Assembly: GCA_009720755.1 (NCBI GenBank)
Contig: WNKV01000010.1
Coordinates: 179,001 to 243,000 of the forward strand
DNA: 64,000 nt
DNA from: Rhodoplanes serenus
GTDB lineage: Bacteria; Pseudomonadota; Alphaproteobacteria; Rhizobiales; Xanthobacteraceae
Reading direction: 5' to 3'
The notes under the pieces were generated by a model that worked only from the letters and a program-made list of their open reading frames with translations, had not been told where the DNA came from and searched no databases. Below are positions 9,063 to 17,857 of this stretch, one piece after another; the stretch's first letter is position 1, and every line of letters starts with the position of its first letter. The position numbers were made by a program, and so were the translations under genes.

Positions 9063-10325
9063 TCACGCCAGCATGCCGACCACGGCGCCGATCACGCAGG
9101 TCGACAGGGTGCCGGACACCACCGACTTCATCCCGAGCGCCACGATCTCGTCGCGGCGCTCGGGCGCCATCGCAGAAAGCCCGCCGATCATGATGCCGAG
9201 GCTGCCGAAATTGGCGAAGCCGCAGAGCGCGTAAGTGAGGATCAGGCGGGAGCGCGGAGCGAGCGCGTCGGGCGGCAGGCGGGCGAGCTCCACATAGGCG
9301 ATCAGCTCGTTGAGCACGGTCTTGACGCCCATCAGGCCGCCGGCCGTCATCGCCTCGGCCCAGGGAATGCCCATCAGCCAGCACACCGGGGCCATCACGA
9401 GGCCGAGCCCGCGTTGCAGCGTCACCGGGGCGCCGGCGAGGTCGGGCAGCAGGCCGAGCGCCGCGTTGGCGAGATGCACCAGCGCCACCAGCACGATCAG
9501 CATGGCGACGATGTTCAGCAGCAGCTCCAGCCCCACCGTGGTGCCGCGCACGATGGCGTCCATGGTGCCGTCGGCGATCTTGGCCGGCGCGACCACCGGG
9601 GCGGCGGTGCCGCGGCCGGCCCGGTCCGGCACCATCAGGTGGCTGACCAGGATGGCGGCCGGGGCGCCCAGGATGGAGGCGACCACCAGGTGGCCGGCGA
9701 CGTCCGGGATGGCCTCGCGCAGCAGCGTCGCGTAGAGCACGAACACGGTCCCGGCGATGCCCGCCATGCCGCCGGTCATCACCATGAACAGCTCGCCGCG
9801 GGTCAGCGCGGCGAGGTAGGGCCGGATGAACAGCGGCGCCTCCACCATGCCGACGAAGATGTTCGCCGCGGTCGACAGCCCGACGGCGCCCCCGATCCCC
9901 AGGGTGCGCTCCAGCATCACCGAGAAGGCCCGCACCACCGGCTGGAGCAGGCCCCAGTGGAACAGCAGCGTGGTCAGCGCGCTCACCACCAGCACGATGG
10001 GCAGCGCCTGAAAGGCCAGCACGAAGGTGCCGCCGGGCGTCGTCGGGTCGAAGGGCAGGGGGCCGCCGCCCAGATAGCCGAACACGAAACTCGTCCCGGC
10101 CCGGGTGGCGGCCGCGATGGCGTCCACCGCCGCCGCGGCGCCCGCGAAGGCGGCGGTGACGCCGGGCACCTCGAGGAGCAGCAGGGCGAGGCCGACCGTC
10201 AGGGCGAGCGCCCCCGCCACGGTGCGGGGCCGCACGGCACCGCGGTCCTCGCTCATCGCCAGGGCGAGCCCGAGCAGCACCAGGAGCCCCACGGCCGATT
10301 GCAGACGGGACAGGGGATCGGCCAT
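9063..10325 (-). CDS. NupC-type concentrative nucleoside transporter
   Basis: This 420-residue inner-membrane protein of the CNT/NupC family has an N-terminal helix pair, a gate-like GGTFVLAFQALPIVLVVSAL segment, GLSTAANIFVGMVEAPL (substrate and ion site region) and the C-terminal YALCGFANFGSLGI motif. These are hallmark CNT motifs. CNT proteins couple nucleoside uptake to sodium or protons. ATG 10325 gives the expected length; upstream in-frame codons lie in the regulatory region. A perfect 11-base inverted repeat (10384-10411) lies 59-86 bases upstream and is a candidate operator or leader hairpin. It is convergent with the SDR, with 16 bases between stops. Confidence 0.9.
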   Translation of the reverse strand: MADPLSRLQSAVGLLVLLGLALAMSEDRGAVRPRTVAGALALTVGLALLLLEVPGVTAAFAGAAAAVDAIAAATRAGTSFVFGYLGGGPLPFDPTTPGGTFVLAFQALPIVLVVSALTTLLFHWGLLQPVVRAFSVMLERTLGIGGAVGLSTAANIFVGMVEAPLFIRPYLAALTRGELFMVMTGGMAGIAGTVFVLYATLLREAIPDVAGHLVVASILGAPAAILVSHLMVPDRAGRGTAAPVVAPAKIADGTMDAIVRGTTVGLELLLNIVAMLIVLVALVHLANAALGLLPDLAGAPVTLQRGLGLVMAPVCWLMGIPWAEAMTAGGLMGVKTVLNELIAYVELARLPPDALAPRSRLILTYALCGFANFGSLGIMIGGLSAMAPERRDEIVALGMKSVVSGTLSTCVIGAVVGMLA

Positions 10326-10383
10326 GGGGCGGGTCTCCGGCGACGGTGAACGGGTTCGGACGATCGGGGAAGCGGATCGGCCT

Positions 10384-10411
10384 GCCGTACCGTGGTGCAG
10401 CACGGTACGGC
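10384..10411. promoter_or_regulatory. Perfect 11-base inverted repeat upstream of nupC-like gene
   Basis: The arms GCCGTACCGTG and CACGGTACGGC are exact reverse complements around a six-base spacer. The element lies between the divergent NupC-like and cyclophilin-fold genes. It is a candidate repressor operator; a GNTR- or LacI-type site is possible but unproven. Confidence 0.5.
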
Positions 10412-10580
10412 CGAGCATCGTGGTACCGCCTTGTGGGCGGCGCGTCACCGCGTCCGTGCAGGCTACCGCGATGGTCTTCGCAGATGGTGGAGTGGCGTAG
10501 AGATAGAGCCGGCACGGAACCCCGGTGCGACGACGCCCAGGCGTGGTATGGTCAGGGCATTGCAGCCAGCGAGAACCGCC

Positions 10581-10955
10581 ATGGCCCGTATCCGCTTCGA
10601 TTTCGGATTGCTCACCCTCGACGCCACATTGATCGACAGCCCCACCGCCGCGGCGGTGCTGGAGGCGCTGCCCATCATGGCCTCGGTGCTGATCTGGGGC
10701 GACGAGGTGTATTTCGAGGTTCCGGTACGGGCTCCGCGGGAGGCCGATGCCCGCGCCATCGTGACGCCCGGCGAGATCGCCTACTGGCCCGAGGGACCCG
10801 CCATCGCCATCGGGTTCGGCCGCACCCCGATCAGCCAGGACGGCGAGATCCGCCTGGCGGCGCCCTGCAACCTGTTCGCCCGCGCCGACGGCGACGTTCA
10901 GGGGCTCGCCGCCGTCAAGCCCGGCACCCGCGTGCTCGTGAGACGGATCGACTGA
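10581..10955 (+). CDS. Cyclophilin-like fold protein
   Basis: A 124-residue protein with IRFDFGLLTLDATLIDSPTA at the start, then VYFEVPVRAPREADARAIVTPGEIAYWPEGPAIAIGFG. It matches the cyclophilin-like (TM1367/DUF3830-type) beta-barrel family, whose biochemical role is unknown; prolyl isomerase residues are not expected. ATG 10581 gives the family N-terminus. It is divergent from the NupC-like gene and 224 bases ahead of the hybrid kinase. Assignment is by recognition of the fold family, not by catalytic motifs. Confidence 0.65.
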   Translation: MARIRFDFGLLTLDATLIDSPTAAAVLEALPIMASVLIWGDEVYFEVPVRAPREADARAIVTPGEIAYWPEGPAIAIGFGRTPISQDGEIRLAAPCNLFARADGDVQGLAAVKPGTRVLVRRID

Positions 10956-11179
10956 GAGACCGCCGCCCCCGGCGCGATCTACGGCTCTCGGCGAGTCCCA
11001 CCGGCGGGGGGTGTTTCGCGGCCTCTGGGCAACCCGGCGTCAATCTTGAATCGATCGGGGTCGCCCCCGGAGAGAAGCCGTTAACCGATCGGATGCACCG
11101 GCCGGGGCATGATGCCGTAGAGCCGCCGGGACTCCTCGGCGTTCCACCATGGTCCGGACGGGGCTGGACGCAAGCCATC

Positions 11180-14100
11180 ATGCTCAGGCTCGGCGAGGAC
11201 ATTCGTATCCGGCTGCCGCAGCTCGCCGCGGCGGCCCGGCGCATGGGCGCGCGGCTGGTAGGGCCGCACGGAATCACCTTGCTGGGCCTCGCCTGCGTGG
11301 CGGCCATCTGGGTGGTGGTGGTCTACGACATCGCCGAGGAGCGCCGCGCGGTCGAGCGCCATGCCCAGGAAACAACCCTCAACCTGGCGCGGGTCTTCGA
11401 GGAGAATATCGGCCGGCTGATCTCCGGTGTCGATCAGACGCTGCGTTTCGTTCGCGAAGTCTATGTTCGCGATCCTGCCGGCTTCGACGTCCGTCCGTGG
11501 GCGCGGGCCGGTGCCACCAACGAAATCGCCTTCCAGATCTCGGTGATCGATCGGACCGGGCGCCTGGTCACCAGCAATCTCGATCCGACCGGCACCTCGC
11601 GGGTCGACCTGCGCGATCGCGAGCACGTCCGGGTCCATCTGGAAGGCACCGAGGACATCCTGTTCATCAGCCGCCCGGTGGTCGGCCGGGTGAGCAATCA
11701 GTGGAGCATCAACATCTCCCGCCGCATCAGCGGGCCGGATGGCCGCATTCTCGGCGTCGCGGTCGTCTCCATCGATCCGGTCTATCTGACGCGGCTGTTC
11801 GACTCGATCGAGGTCGGCCGACGGGGGATGCTGTCGCTGGTCGGCACCGACGGCATCATTCGGATCTGGGTCGGCAGCGGCACCTCGACGCTGGGGCGCG
11901 AGATCGGCGAGAGCGCGCTGTTCGGCAAGTTCATGGCCACGCCGACCGGCACCTCGCAGGGTCAAAGCGTCATCGACGGGATCGAGCGGATCTTCAGCCA
12001 CCGCAAGGTCCGGGACCTGCCGCTGATCGTCGTCGCCGGCCTCGCCACCTCCGAGGTCTACGCCGCGGCCGATCACAGCCGCATGGTCTATCTGGCGGTG
12101 GCGGTGGTGCTCACGCTGGGCATGCTGATCGTCATCTCGATGATCTATCGCTACCAACGTGGCCTCGAGGAGGCCACGGTGGCGGCGGAGGCGGCGGTGC
12201 GCACCCGCTCGGACTTCATCGCCGTGATGAGCCACGAGATCCGGACGCCGCTCAACGGCGTCATCGGCATGGCCGGGCTGTTGCTCGACAGCGGCCTGTC
12301 GGGCGAACGGGCCCGCTACGCCGCGACGCTGCGCGAGTCGGCCGAGCATCTGCTGCACCTCGTCGACGACGTGCTCGACTTCTCCAAGCTCGACGCCGGT
12401 CGCCTGGAGCTGGAGGAGATCGTCTTCGATCTTCCGGCCTTGATCGAGGGGACGGCCCGGGCGGTGGCGCCGCGGGCCGCCGCCAAGGGTCTGGTGCTGG
12501 CCACCGTGCTGTCGCCCGATCTGCCGAGCCGGGTGCTCGGCGACCCCGGACGGGTCCGCCAGATCCTGCTCAACTTGCTCAACAACGGCATCAAGTTCAC
12601 CGAGCGCGGCGGCGTCACGGTCGACGTCGGCGTGGTCGCGTCGCGGACCGTGCGGCGGGTCGGCATCGCCATCGACGTGGTCGACTCCGGTATCGGCATC
12701 GCGCCCGACGCCATGAGCCGCCTGTTCACCGAATTTCACCAGGCGGATTCGTCGGTGTCGCGCCGCTTCGGGGGCACCGGCCTCGGCCTGGCGATCTGCA
12801 AGCGGCTGGTGGACCGCATGAACGGCACCATCACGGTCGACAGCTCGGTCGGCAGCGGCAGCAGCTTCCGGGTGACCATCGATCTGGGGTTGCCCGAGGC
12901 CGACACCAGCCTGCTCGGCGGCGCCCTCGGCGGATCGCCGCGCGTCCTGGTGATCGATCGCAACCCGGTGTCCCGCCCGGCGCTGGTGCGGCAGCTCGTC
13001 CTGCTCGGCGCCGAGGCGAGCGCCGCCAACACGGCCGAGGTGGGGATCACGATGGCGTGGGACGCTGCCGTGGCGGCCCGTCCCTTCGCCCTGGTGGCCG
13101 TCGACGAGACGGCCACGACCGACGAGCTCGTCGCCGCGCTGCGCACGGAGCTGTGCATGACGGCGGCGACCCGCCTGGCGCTGCTGACCTCGACGCCGGG
13201 ACAGGAACGTGCCGCAGGGGCGCTCGGCACCTTCGACATCGTGCTCGGCAAGCCGCTCACCTACGAGGCGCTGCGGCGGACTCTCGGGGGCGCGCCGGCA
13301 TCCGAAACCGTGTCGGGAGGTTTCCGCCAGGCCGCCGTTCCGCTCGGCGTCCTTCATCCGCTGCGCATCCTGGTCGCCGAGGACAATCCGACCAACCAGC
13401 TCGTCGCCCAGAAGCTGCTCGAAGGGCTGGGCTACGGGGTCGACCTGGTCGCCGACGGCGCCGCCGCGGTGGCGGCGGTGCGCGAGAAGCCGTACGACAT
13501 CGTCTTCATGGATGTGATGATGCCGGTGATGGACGGCCTCAAGGCGACGCGGGCGATCCGGGCGCTGCCGGCGGCACGCCGCATCCACATCGTCGCGCTG
13601 ACCGCCAACGCCTTCCGGCACGACGCGGAGATCTGCCGGGCGGCCGGCATGGACGACTTCGTCGGCAAGCCGATCACCCGCGACAGGCTGGAGGCGGCGA
13701 TCCGCCGTTATCTCGACCACGGCGGCGGCAGCGACGTGGCGGCCGCCGTGCCGGCATCGCCGGCGCTGCCCGTTTTGGCGCCGCCCGTCCTGGCGCCGCC
13801 CGAACCGGACGCACCTGCCGCGCCGCCGGATGTCCTCGCGCCGCTGCCGGCGCTCGATCGCGCCGTGTTCGCCGAGATCGCCTCCGAGATCGGCGAGGAG
13901 GGGGCCCGCCAGGTGCTGACCACCTTCCTGGCCGACTCGCCCGCTCGCATCGATCGCCTGCGCGAGGGGGTCGCGACCGACCGCACCCTGGTGGTGGAGC
14001 ACGAGGCCCACACCCTGAAGGGCGCGGCGGGCACGCTTGGCCTGCTGCGTCTCGCCGATCTCGCGCGTCGTCTCGAGGAGGAGGCGCGGGCCGGGCGGAC

Positions 14101-14188
14101 CGGGGATTTCGACGCCCTGGTGACGGCTCTGTCGGCGGCGCTCGACGAGCTGTCCGGCACCTTCGACCAGCGCGACGCCGCGGCGTGA
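11180..14188 (+). CDS. Hybrid sensor histidine kinase with two REC domains and HPt
   Basis: A 1002-residue membrane kinase of the phosphorelay type. Order: TM1 (31-49), an extracytoplasmic dCache/PDC-like sensor, TM2 (302-325), HisKA with MSHEIRTPLNG (phospho-acceptor His352), HATPase with N box (near 463-474) and GGTGLGLAIC (near 531), a degenerate REC1 (from about 588), an intact REC2 (phospho-Asp778 in FMDVMMP) and a C-terminal HPt (HTLKG, His944). REC1 lacks the acidic pair (VIDRNP instead of VxEDN) though it keeps a candidate Asp and GKP lysine. The HPt should pass phosphate to a separate regulator, none of which is adjacent. ATG 11180 is chosen; the frame is open upstream but non-coding in character. 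Confidence 0.93.
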   Translation: MLRLGEDIRIRLPQLAAAARRMGARLVGPHGITLLGLACVAAIWVVVVYDIAEERRAVERHAQETTLNLARVFEENIGRLISGVDQTLRFVREVYVRDPAGFDVRPWARAGATNEIAFQISVIDRTGRLVTSNLDPTGTSRVDLRDREHVRVHLEGTEDILFISRPVVGRVSNQWSINISRRISGPDGRILGVAVVSIDPVYLTRLFDSIEVGRRGMLSLVGTDGIIRIWVGSGTSTLGREIGESALFGKFMATPTGTSQGQSVIDGIERIFSHRKVRDLPLIVVAGLATSEVYAAADHSRMVYLAVAVVLTLGMLIVISMIYRYQRGLEEATVAAEAAVRTRSDFIAVMSHEIRTPLNGVIGMAGLLLDSGLSGERARYAATLRESAEHLLHLVDDVLDFSKLDAGRLELEEIVFDLPALIEGTARAVAPRAAAKGLVLATVLSPDLPSRVLGDPGRVRQILLNLLNNGIKFTERGGVTVDVGVVASRTVRRVGIAIDVVDSGIGIAPDAMSRLFTEFHQADSSVSRRFGGTGLGLAICKRLVDRMNGTITVDSSVGSGSSFRVTIDLGLPEADTSLLGGALGGSPRVLVIDRNPVSRPALVRQLVLLGAEASAANTAEVGITMAWDAAVAARPFALVAVDETATTDELVAALRTELCMTAATRLALLTSTPGQERAAGALGTFDIVLGKPLTYEALRRTLGGAPASETVSGGFRQAAVPLGVLHPLRILVAEDNPTNQLVAQKLLEGLGYGVDLVADGAAAVAAVREKPYDIVFMDVMMPVMDGLKATRAIRALPAARRIHIVALTANAFRHDAEICRAAGMDDFVGKPITRDRLEAAIRRYLDHGGGSDVAAAVPASPALPVLAPPVLAPPEPDAPAAPPDVLAPLPALDRAVFAEIASEIGEEGARQVLTTFLADSPARIDRLREGVATDRTLVVEHEAHTLKGAAGTLGLLRLADLARRLEEEARAGRTGDFDALVTALSAALDELSGTFDQRDAAA

Positions 14189-14206
14189 TCCGGACTGCGT
14201 GGCCGC

Positions 14207-15010
14207 TCAGCCGCGCCCGACGAACGGCATCTGGTTCGCCATCACGGTCATGAACAGCACATTGGCGTCGAGCGGCAGGCTCGCCATGTAGGCGACGGCG
14301 CGGCCCGCATGGGCGACGTCCATCCGGGCCTCGACCATGGTGTCGCCGGACGGCTGGAGCACCCCGTGACCATAGGCCATCCGCTCGGTGAGCGGGGTCG
14401 CCGCATTGCCGATGTCGATCTGGCCGCAGCAGATGTCGAACTGCCGGCCGTCCAGGGCGATCTGCTTGGTCAGGCCCGAGATGGCATGCTTGGTGGCCGT
14501 GTAGGCGGCCGCCAGCGGCCGCGGCGTATGGGCCGAGATCGAGCCGTTGTTGATGATGCGGCCGCCCCGCGGGGTCTGCGCCTTCATGATGCGGATCGCC
14601 TCTTGGGCGCACAGGAACGGCCCGGTGAGGTTGGTGTCGACCACGGCCCGCCAGGTGGCCAGCGGCAGATCCTCCAGCGGCACTGCCGCCGTCCCGATGC
14701 CGGCATTGTTGAACAGGAGATCGAGGCGGCCGAAGCGCTCGCGCACCGTCGCGAACAGCGCGGCGATCGCGGCCGGATCGGCCACGTCGGTGGGGACCGG
14801 GAGGCTGTTGCCCCCGATGGCGGCGCCGAGCGCGGCGGTCTCGGCCAGCATCTCGGGCCGGCGGCCGGCCAGCACCACGGTGAACCCGGTCTCCATCAGG
14901 GCGAGCGCGGCGGCGCGGCCGATGCCGGTGCCGGCCCCGGTCACCACCGCCACCTTGGCGGGCGCGTCCGCTGCGGTGCCCGCCCGGTTCTGGTCGCTGT
15001 CGGTGCTCAT
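14207..15010 (-). CDS. SDR family oxidoreductase
   Basis: This 267-residue classical SDR has TGAGTGIG for NAD(P) binding, FNNAG, and a catalytic Ser-Tyr-Lys set in [21 protein letters not shown]. The cofactor loop AGRRPE after beta-2 suggests NADP preference. The start is ATG 15010. It is convergent with the hybrid kinase and follows Anbu by 87 bases on the same strand. It may therefore be read with the Anbu cluster, but SDRs are not a conserved part of that cluster. Substrate unknown. Confidence 0.85.
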   Translation of the reverse strand: MSTDSDQNRAGTAADAPAKVAVVTGAGTGIGRAAALALMETGFTVVLAGRRPEMLAETAALGAAIGGNSLPVPTDVADPAAIAALFATVRERFGRLDLLFNNAGIGTAAVPLEDLPLATWRAVVDTNLTGPFLCAQEAIRIMKAQTPRGGRIINNGSISAHTPRPLAAAYTATKHAISGLTKQIALDGRQFDICCGQIDIGNAATPLTERMAYGHGVLQPSGDTMVEARMDVAHAGRAVAYMASLPLDANVLFMTVMANQMPFVGRG

Positions 15011-15097
15011 CGACGTTCTCCGTGTCGCCGTCCGTCCGAGCACGGCACGTCCGGGGCTGCTTCGTGGGCCGCGAACGGCGGCGCCGAGTCTGCCGCG

Positions 15098-15844
15098 TCA
15101 GCCGTCCTGGCGGTAGGGTGGGCGCGGGATGCTGGTGTGAGCGGCGCGCAGCGCCATCGACCAGCGTTGCCGGAGATCCTGGAAATAGGGCTCGTCCGGC
15201 TCGATGCGGTGCGACAGCTCGGCGGCGCAGTCGTCGCGTCGCACCACCAGCACGTCGAGCGGCATGCCGACGCTGAGATTCGACCGCATGGTCGAGTCGA
15301 AGGAGATCAGTCCCACCTTGAGGGCATCGTACAGATCGGTCTCGTGGCCGATCGCGCGATCGAGCACCGGCTTTCCATACTTGTGCTCGCCGATCTGGAG
15401 ATAGGGCGTGTCGCGCGTGCACTCGATGAAGTTGCCGGCCGAGTACATCATGAACAGCCGCAGCCGGTCGCCCTTGATCTGGCCACCGAACAGGAACGAC
15501 AGGTCGAACTTGACGTCGGCGGCCTGCAAGGCGGACCCCTCGGTGCGCGCCAGCAGCCGGATGGCGCGGCCGAGCCGTTGCGCAGCCTGAAACATGGTGG
15601 GGGCGTTGATCAGGGTCTCGCGCTCGCCGGTCTCCGGGTTCTCGAGCCCCTCGTTGAGTAGGCTCAGGACCGACTGGGTGAGCGCCAGGTTGCCGGCCGA
15701 GGCGACCGCCATGATGCGCTCGCCGGGCTTGGTGAAGACGTGCAGCTTGCGGAACACCGAGATGTTGTCCAGGCCCGCATTGGTGCGGGTATCGGCGATC
15801 ATCACCAGGCCGTCGCGTACCAGGATTCCACAGCAATAGGTCAT
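15098..15844 (-). CDS. Anbu, proteasome-like Ntn-hydrolase (peptidase T1 family)
   Basis: This 248-residue protein matches Anbu (bacterial ancestral beta subunit). It begins MTYCCGILVRDGLVMIADTR, so removal of Met would expose Thr2 as the N-terminal nucleophile, and D18/R20-type residues follow. FTKPGERIMAVASAGNLALT and IGEHKYGKPVLDR are strong family markers. Anbu homologues assemble into helical or lock-washer oligomers and their natural substrate is unknown. ATG 15844 is required to expose the Thr; an upstream GTG at 15886 would not. It follows the transglutaminase gene by 201 bases in the same direction. Confidence 0.92.
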   Translation of the reverse strand: MTYCCGILVRDGLVMIADTRTNAGLDNISVFRKLHVFTKPGERIMAVASAGNLALTQSVLSLLNEGLENPETGERETLINAPTMFQAAQRLGRAIRLLARTEGSALQAADVKFDLSFLFGGQIKGDRLRLFMMYSAGNFIECTRDTPYLQIGEHKYGKPVLDRAIGHETDLYDALKVGLISFDSTMRSNLSVGMPLDVLVVRRDDCAAELSHRIEPDEPYFQDLRQRWSMALRAAHTSIPRPPYRQDG

Positions 15845-16045
15845 CTCGGCATGCCCCCAGCACAAGTCCGCAGTCTCCGGCGCCATCTCGATCTCTCGTT
15901 AGCGGGACACCGGCGGTGCGGATTCGCGCGCCGTCATTCGCAGGCTCGGCCTGTTAATCCACCCTGGGAGACGATTCGTTTCAATGGGATGAAGTCGCTG
16001 CGGGGAATGCGGCGCCCCGCGCGGCGGCCGTCGCGTGCGGGGCCG

Positions 16046-16873
16046 TCAGCTCTGCACCTGCTGGGCGGCCTGCTCGACATGGACGGTGACCGCGAGGCTC
16101 TCGCCGGCGCCGCCGAAGCGGGTGCCGCGCACCGGCGCGGCGCCGAGATAGTCGAGGCCGGTCGCGACCCGCACATGGGCGTCGGTCGCGCACATGGCGT
16201 GGGTCGGATCGAATGCCACCCAGCCGAGATCCGGCACGAAGGACTCGACCCAGGCGTGACCGGCGTCCTGGGCCGTGACGCCGTCGCTGCGCCAGAAGTA
16301 CCCGCCGATGTAGCGCGATGGGATGCCCAGCGAGCGGGCCGCGGCGATGAAGATGTGCGAGAGATCCTGGCAGACGCCGCGCCGGAGGCTGAACGCCTCG
16401 GACGCCGTGGTGGCCGGATGGGTCGGGTCGGTGTCGAACAGCACCTCGGCATGGACCGCCTGGACGAGGGCGTGAAGCAGCGGGAGGGGACCGTCGGCGG
16501 CCGTATCGGCGACTGCGCGGGCGAAATCGCGGATCGGCGGGTCGGCGCGGGTGAGGGCGGTCTCGCGCAGGTAGAGGCTCGGCGGAAACCGCTCGATGGT
16601 GCCGCGCACCACCCCGCCGGTGTCCTGAGTGTCGACCTCGCCCTCGACCAGCATCTCGAGATGGTCGGTCGGCAGGTCGTCCGAGAACGCATGGGTGATG
16701 TTGCCGAACGCATCCTCCTGGGTGGTCAGCCGGCAGTCCGCCGAGACGTCGATGCGCCAGCGCACGATGTGCTGGCCGTCGTGCGGGCGCGGCGTCATCC
16801 GCAGAATCTGGATCACCCGGCTGGCGGGTGTGTCGTAGCGGTAGGCGGTCTGGTGCGAGACGCGGATGCGCAT
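16046..16873 (-). CDS. Transglutaminase-like cysteine protease of the Anbu cluster
   Basis: A 275-residue transglutaminase-like protein. An N-terminal beta domain (MRIRVSHQTAYRYDTPA) precedes the papain-like core with Cys168 (RRGVCQDLSH), His206 (AGHAWVES) and Asp222 (FDPTH). In bacteria such proteins are usually proteases or amidases, not cross-linkers. It sits between the alpha-E gene (34 bases) and Anbu. The combination ATP-grasp / alpha-E / transglutaminase / Anbu is a conserved cluster, interpreted in comparative-genomics work as making and removing a peptide-like modification; that role is still unproven. Confidence 0.92.
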   Translation of the reverse strand: MRIRVSHQTAYRYDTPASRVIQILRMTPRPHDGQHIVRWRIDVSADCRLTTQEDAFGNITHAFSDDLPTDHLEMLVEGEVDTQDTGGVVRGTIERFPPSLYLRETALTRADPPIRDFARAVADTAADGPLPLLHALVQAVHAEVLFDTDPTHPATTASEAFSLRRGVCQDLSHIFIAAARSLGIPSRYIGGYFWRSDGVTAQDAGHAWVESFVPDLGWVAFDPTHAMCATDAHVRVATGLDYLGAAPVRGTRFGGAGESLAVTVHVEQAAQQVQS

Positions 16874-16907
16874 GGGCGGGCCGTCCGGACGCGGCAGGGA
16901 GGGCTGC

Positions 16908-17849
16908 TCACATCAGATACTGACGCGAGATGGCGCCGCCAAGCTCGTTGTTGTCGGAAATGAACTCGGTGATGAACTCGTGCAGCCCGTTCTGAAACAC
17001 CTCGTCGATCTTCAGGTTCGACAGGCGGGTGCGGATGCCGCGCGCCTTGCGCTGGGCCGGCCCTTGGCGGCCGTAGGCTTCGGCGATGTCGTCGCAGTAG
17101 CGCACCAGGTTGTCGTAGCAGCTCGCCAGCGAGCGCGGCATCTTGGGATTGAGCATCAGCAGGTCGGCGATCAGCCAGGGCTTCAGGCTCTCGCGATAGA
17201 CCCAGTGATACGAGGTGAGCGCGGAGACCGAGCGCAGGATCGCGGCCCACTGGTAGTAGTCGAGCGGCCCGCCCACATGGGTGTGGGCCGGCAGCAGCAG
17301 GTGGTACTTGGTGTCGAGGATGCGGGCTGTGTTGTCGGCGCGCTCGATGTTCACGCCGAGCCGGAAGAACCAATAGGCGTCGCTGCGCAGCATGGTGCGA
17401 TAGGCGGACCCGTCGAAGCGCAGCGACGTCTCCTGCACCCAGCGCAGGAAGCGGACGAACTCCTCGCGCGAGCCCGGCGCGTTGTCGAAGCGCTTCAGCT
17501 CGAGCCAGGCGCCGTTGATCACGTCCCACATCTCGCTGGTCAGCGCGGTGCGTACCGCCCGCGCATTGGTGCGGGCGAGCTCGATGCAGTTGCGGATCGA
17601 CGACGGGTTGGACGGCGCGAAGGCGAGGAACTCCTTGACGCTGTCCTCGCTCGCCTCGCGATAGCGGGCGTGGAACGCCTTGCCGCAGCCAGCGGTCGCC
17701 ACCGCCGACTCCCATTCGTTGGTCGATCCCACATAGGCGAGCGGCAGCGCGGTGAGGCGCAGCGTCACCTCCAGGATGCGGGCGAGATAGTCGGCGCGCT
17801 CGACGTAGCGGGCCACCCAGTAGATGTTGTCGGCGGTACGAGACAGCAT
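16908..17849 (-). CDS. Alpha-E domain protein
   Basis: This 313-residue, mostly helical protein is of the alpha-E (DUF403) family. Two related helical motifs are seen, IYWVARYVERADYLARIL near the start and FFRLGVNIERADNTARIL in the middle, indicating an internal duplication. The start at ATG 17849 opens with MLSRTADNIYW, the conserved N-terminus; eight bases separate it from the ATP-grasp stop. Alpha-E proteins nearly always accompany circularly permuted ATP-grasp enzymes and are thought to be partners or scaffolds. Confidence 0.93.
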   Translation of the reverse strand: MLSRTADNIYWVARYVERADYLARILEVTLRLTALPLAYVGSTNEWESAVATAGCGKAFHARYREASEDSVKEFLAFAPSNPSSIRNCIELARTNARAVRTALTSEMWDVINGAWLELKRFDNAPGSREEFVRFLRWVQETSLRFDGSAYRTMLRSDAYWFFRLGVNIERADNTARILDTKYHLLLPAHTHVGGPLDYYQWAAILRSVSALTSYHWVYRESLKPWLIADLLMLNPKMPRSLASCYDNLVRYCDDIAEAYGRQGPAQRKARGIRTRLSNLKIDEVFQNGLHEFITEFISDNNELGGAISRQYLM

Positions 17850-17857
17850 GACCACGC

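Noticed and set aside
15844..15886. Upstream GTG start for Anbu
   Set aside because: It would bury the catalytic Thr that must become N-terminal; ATG 15844 fits the family.
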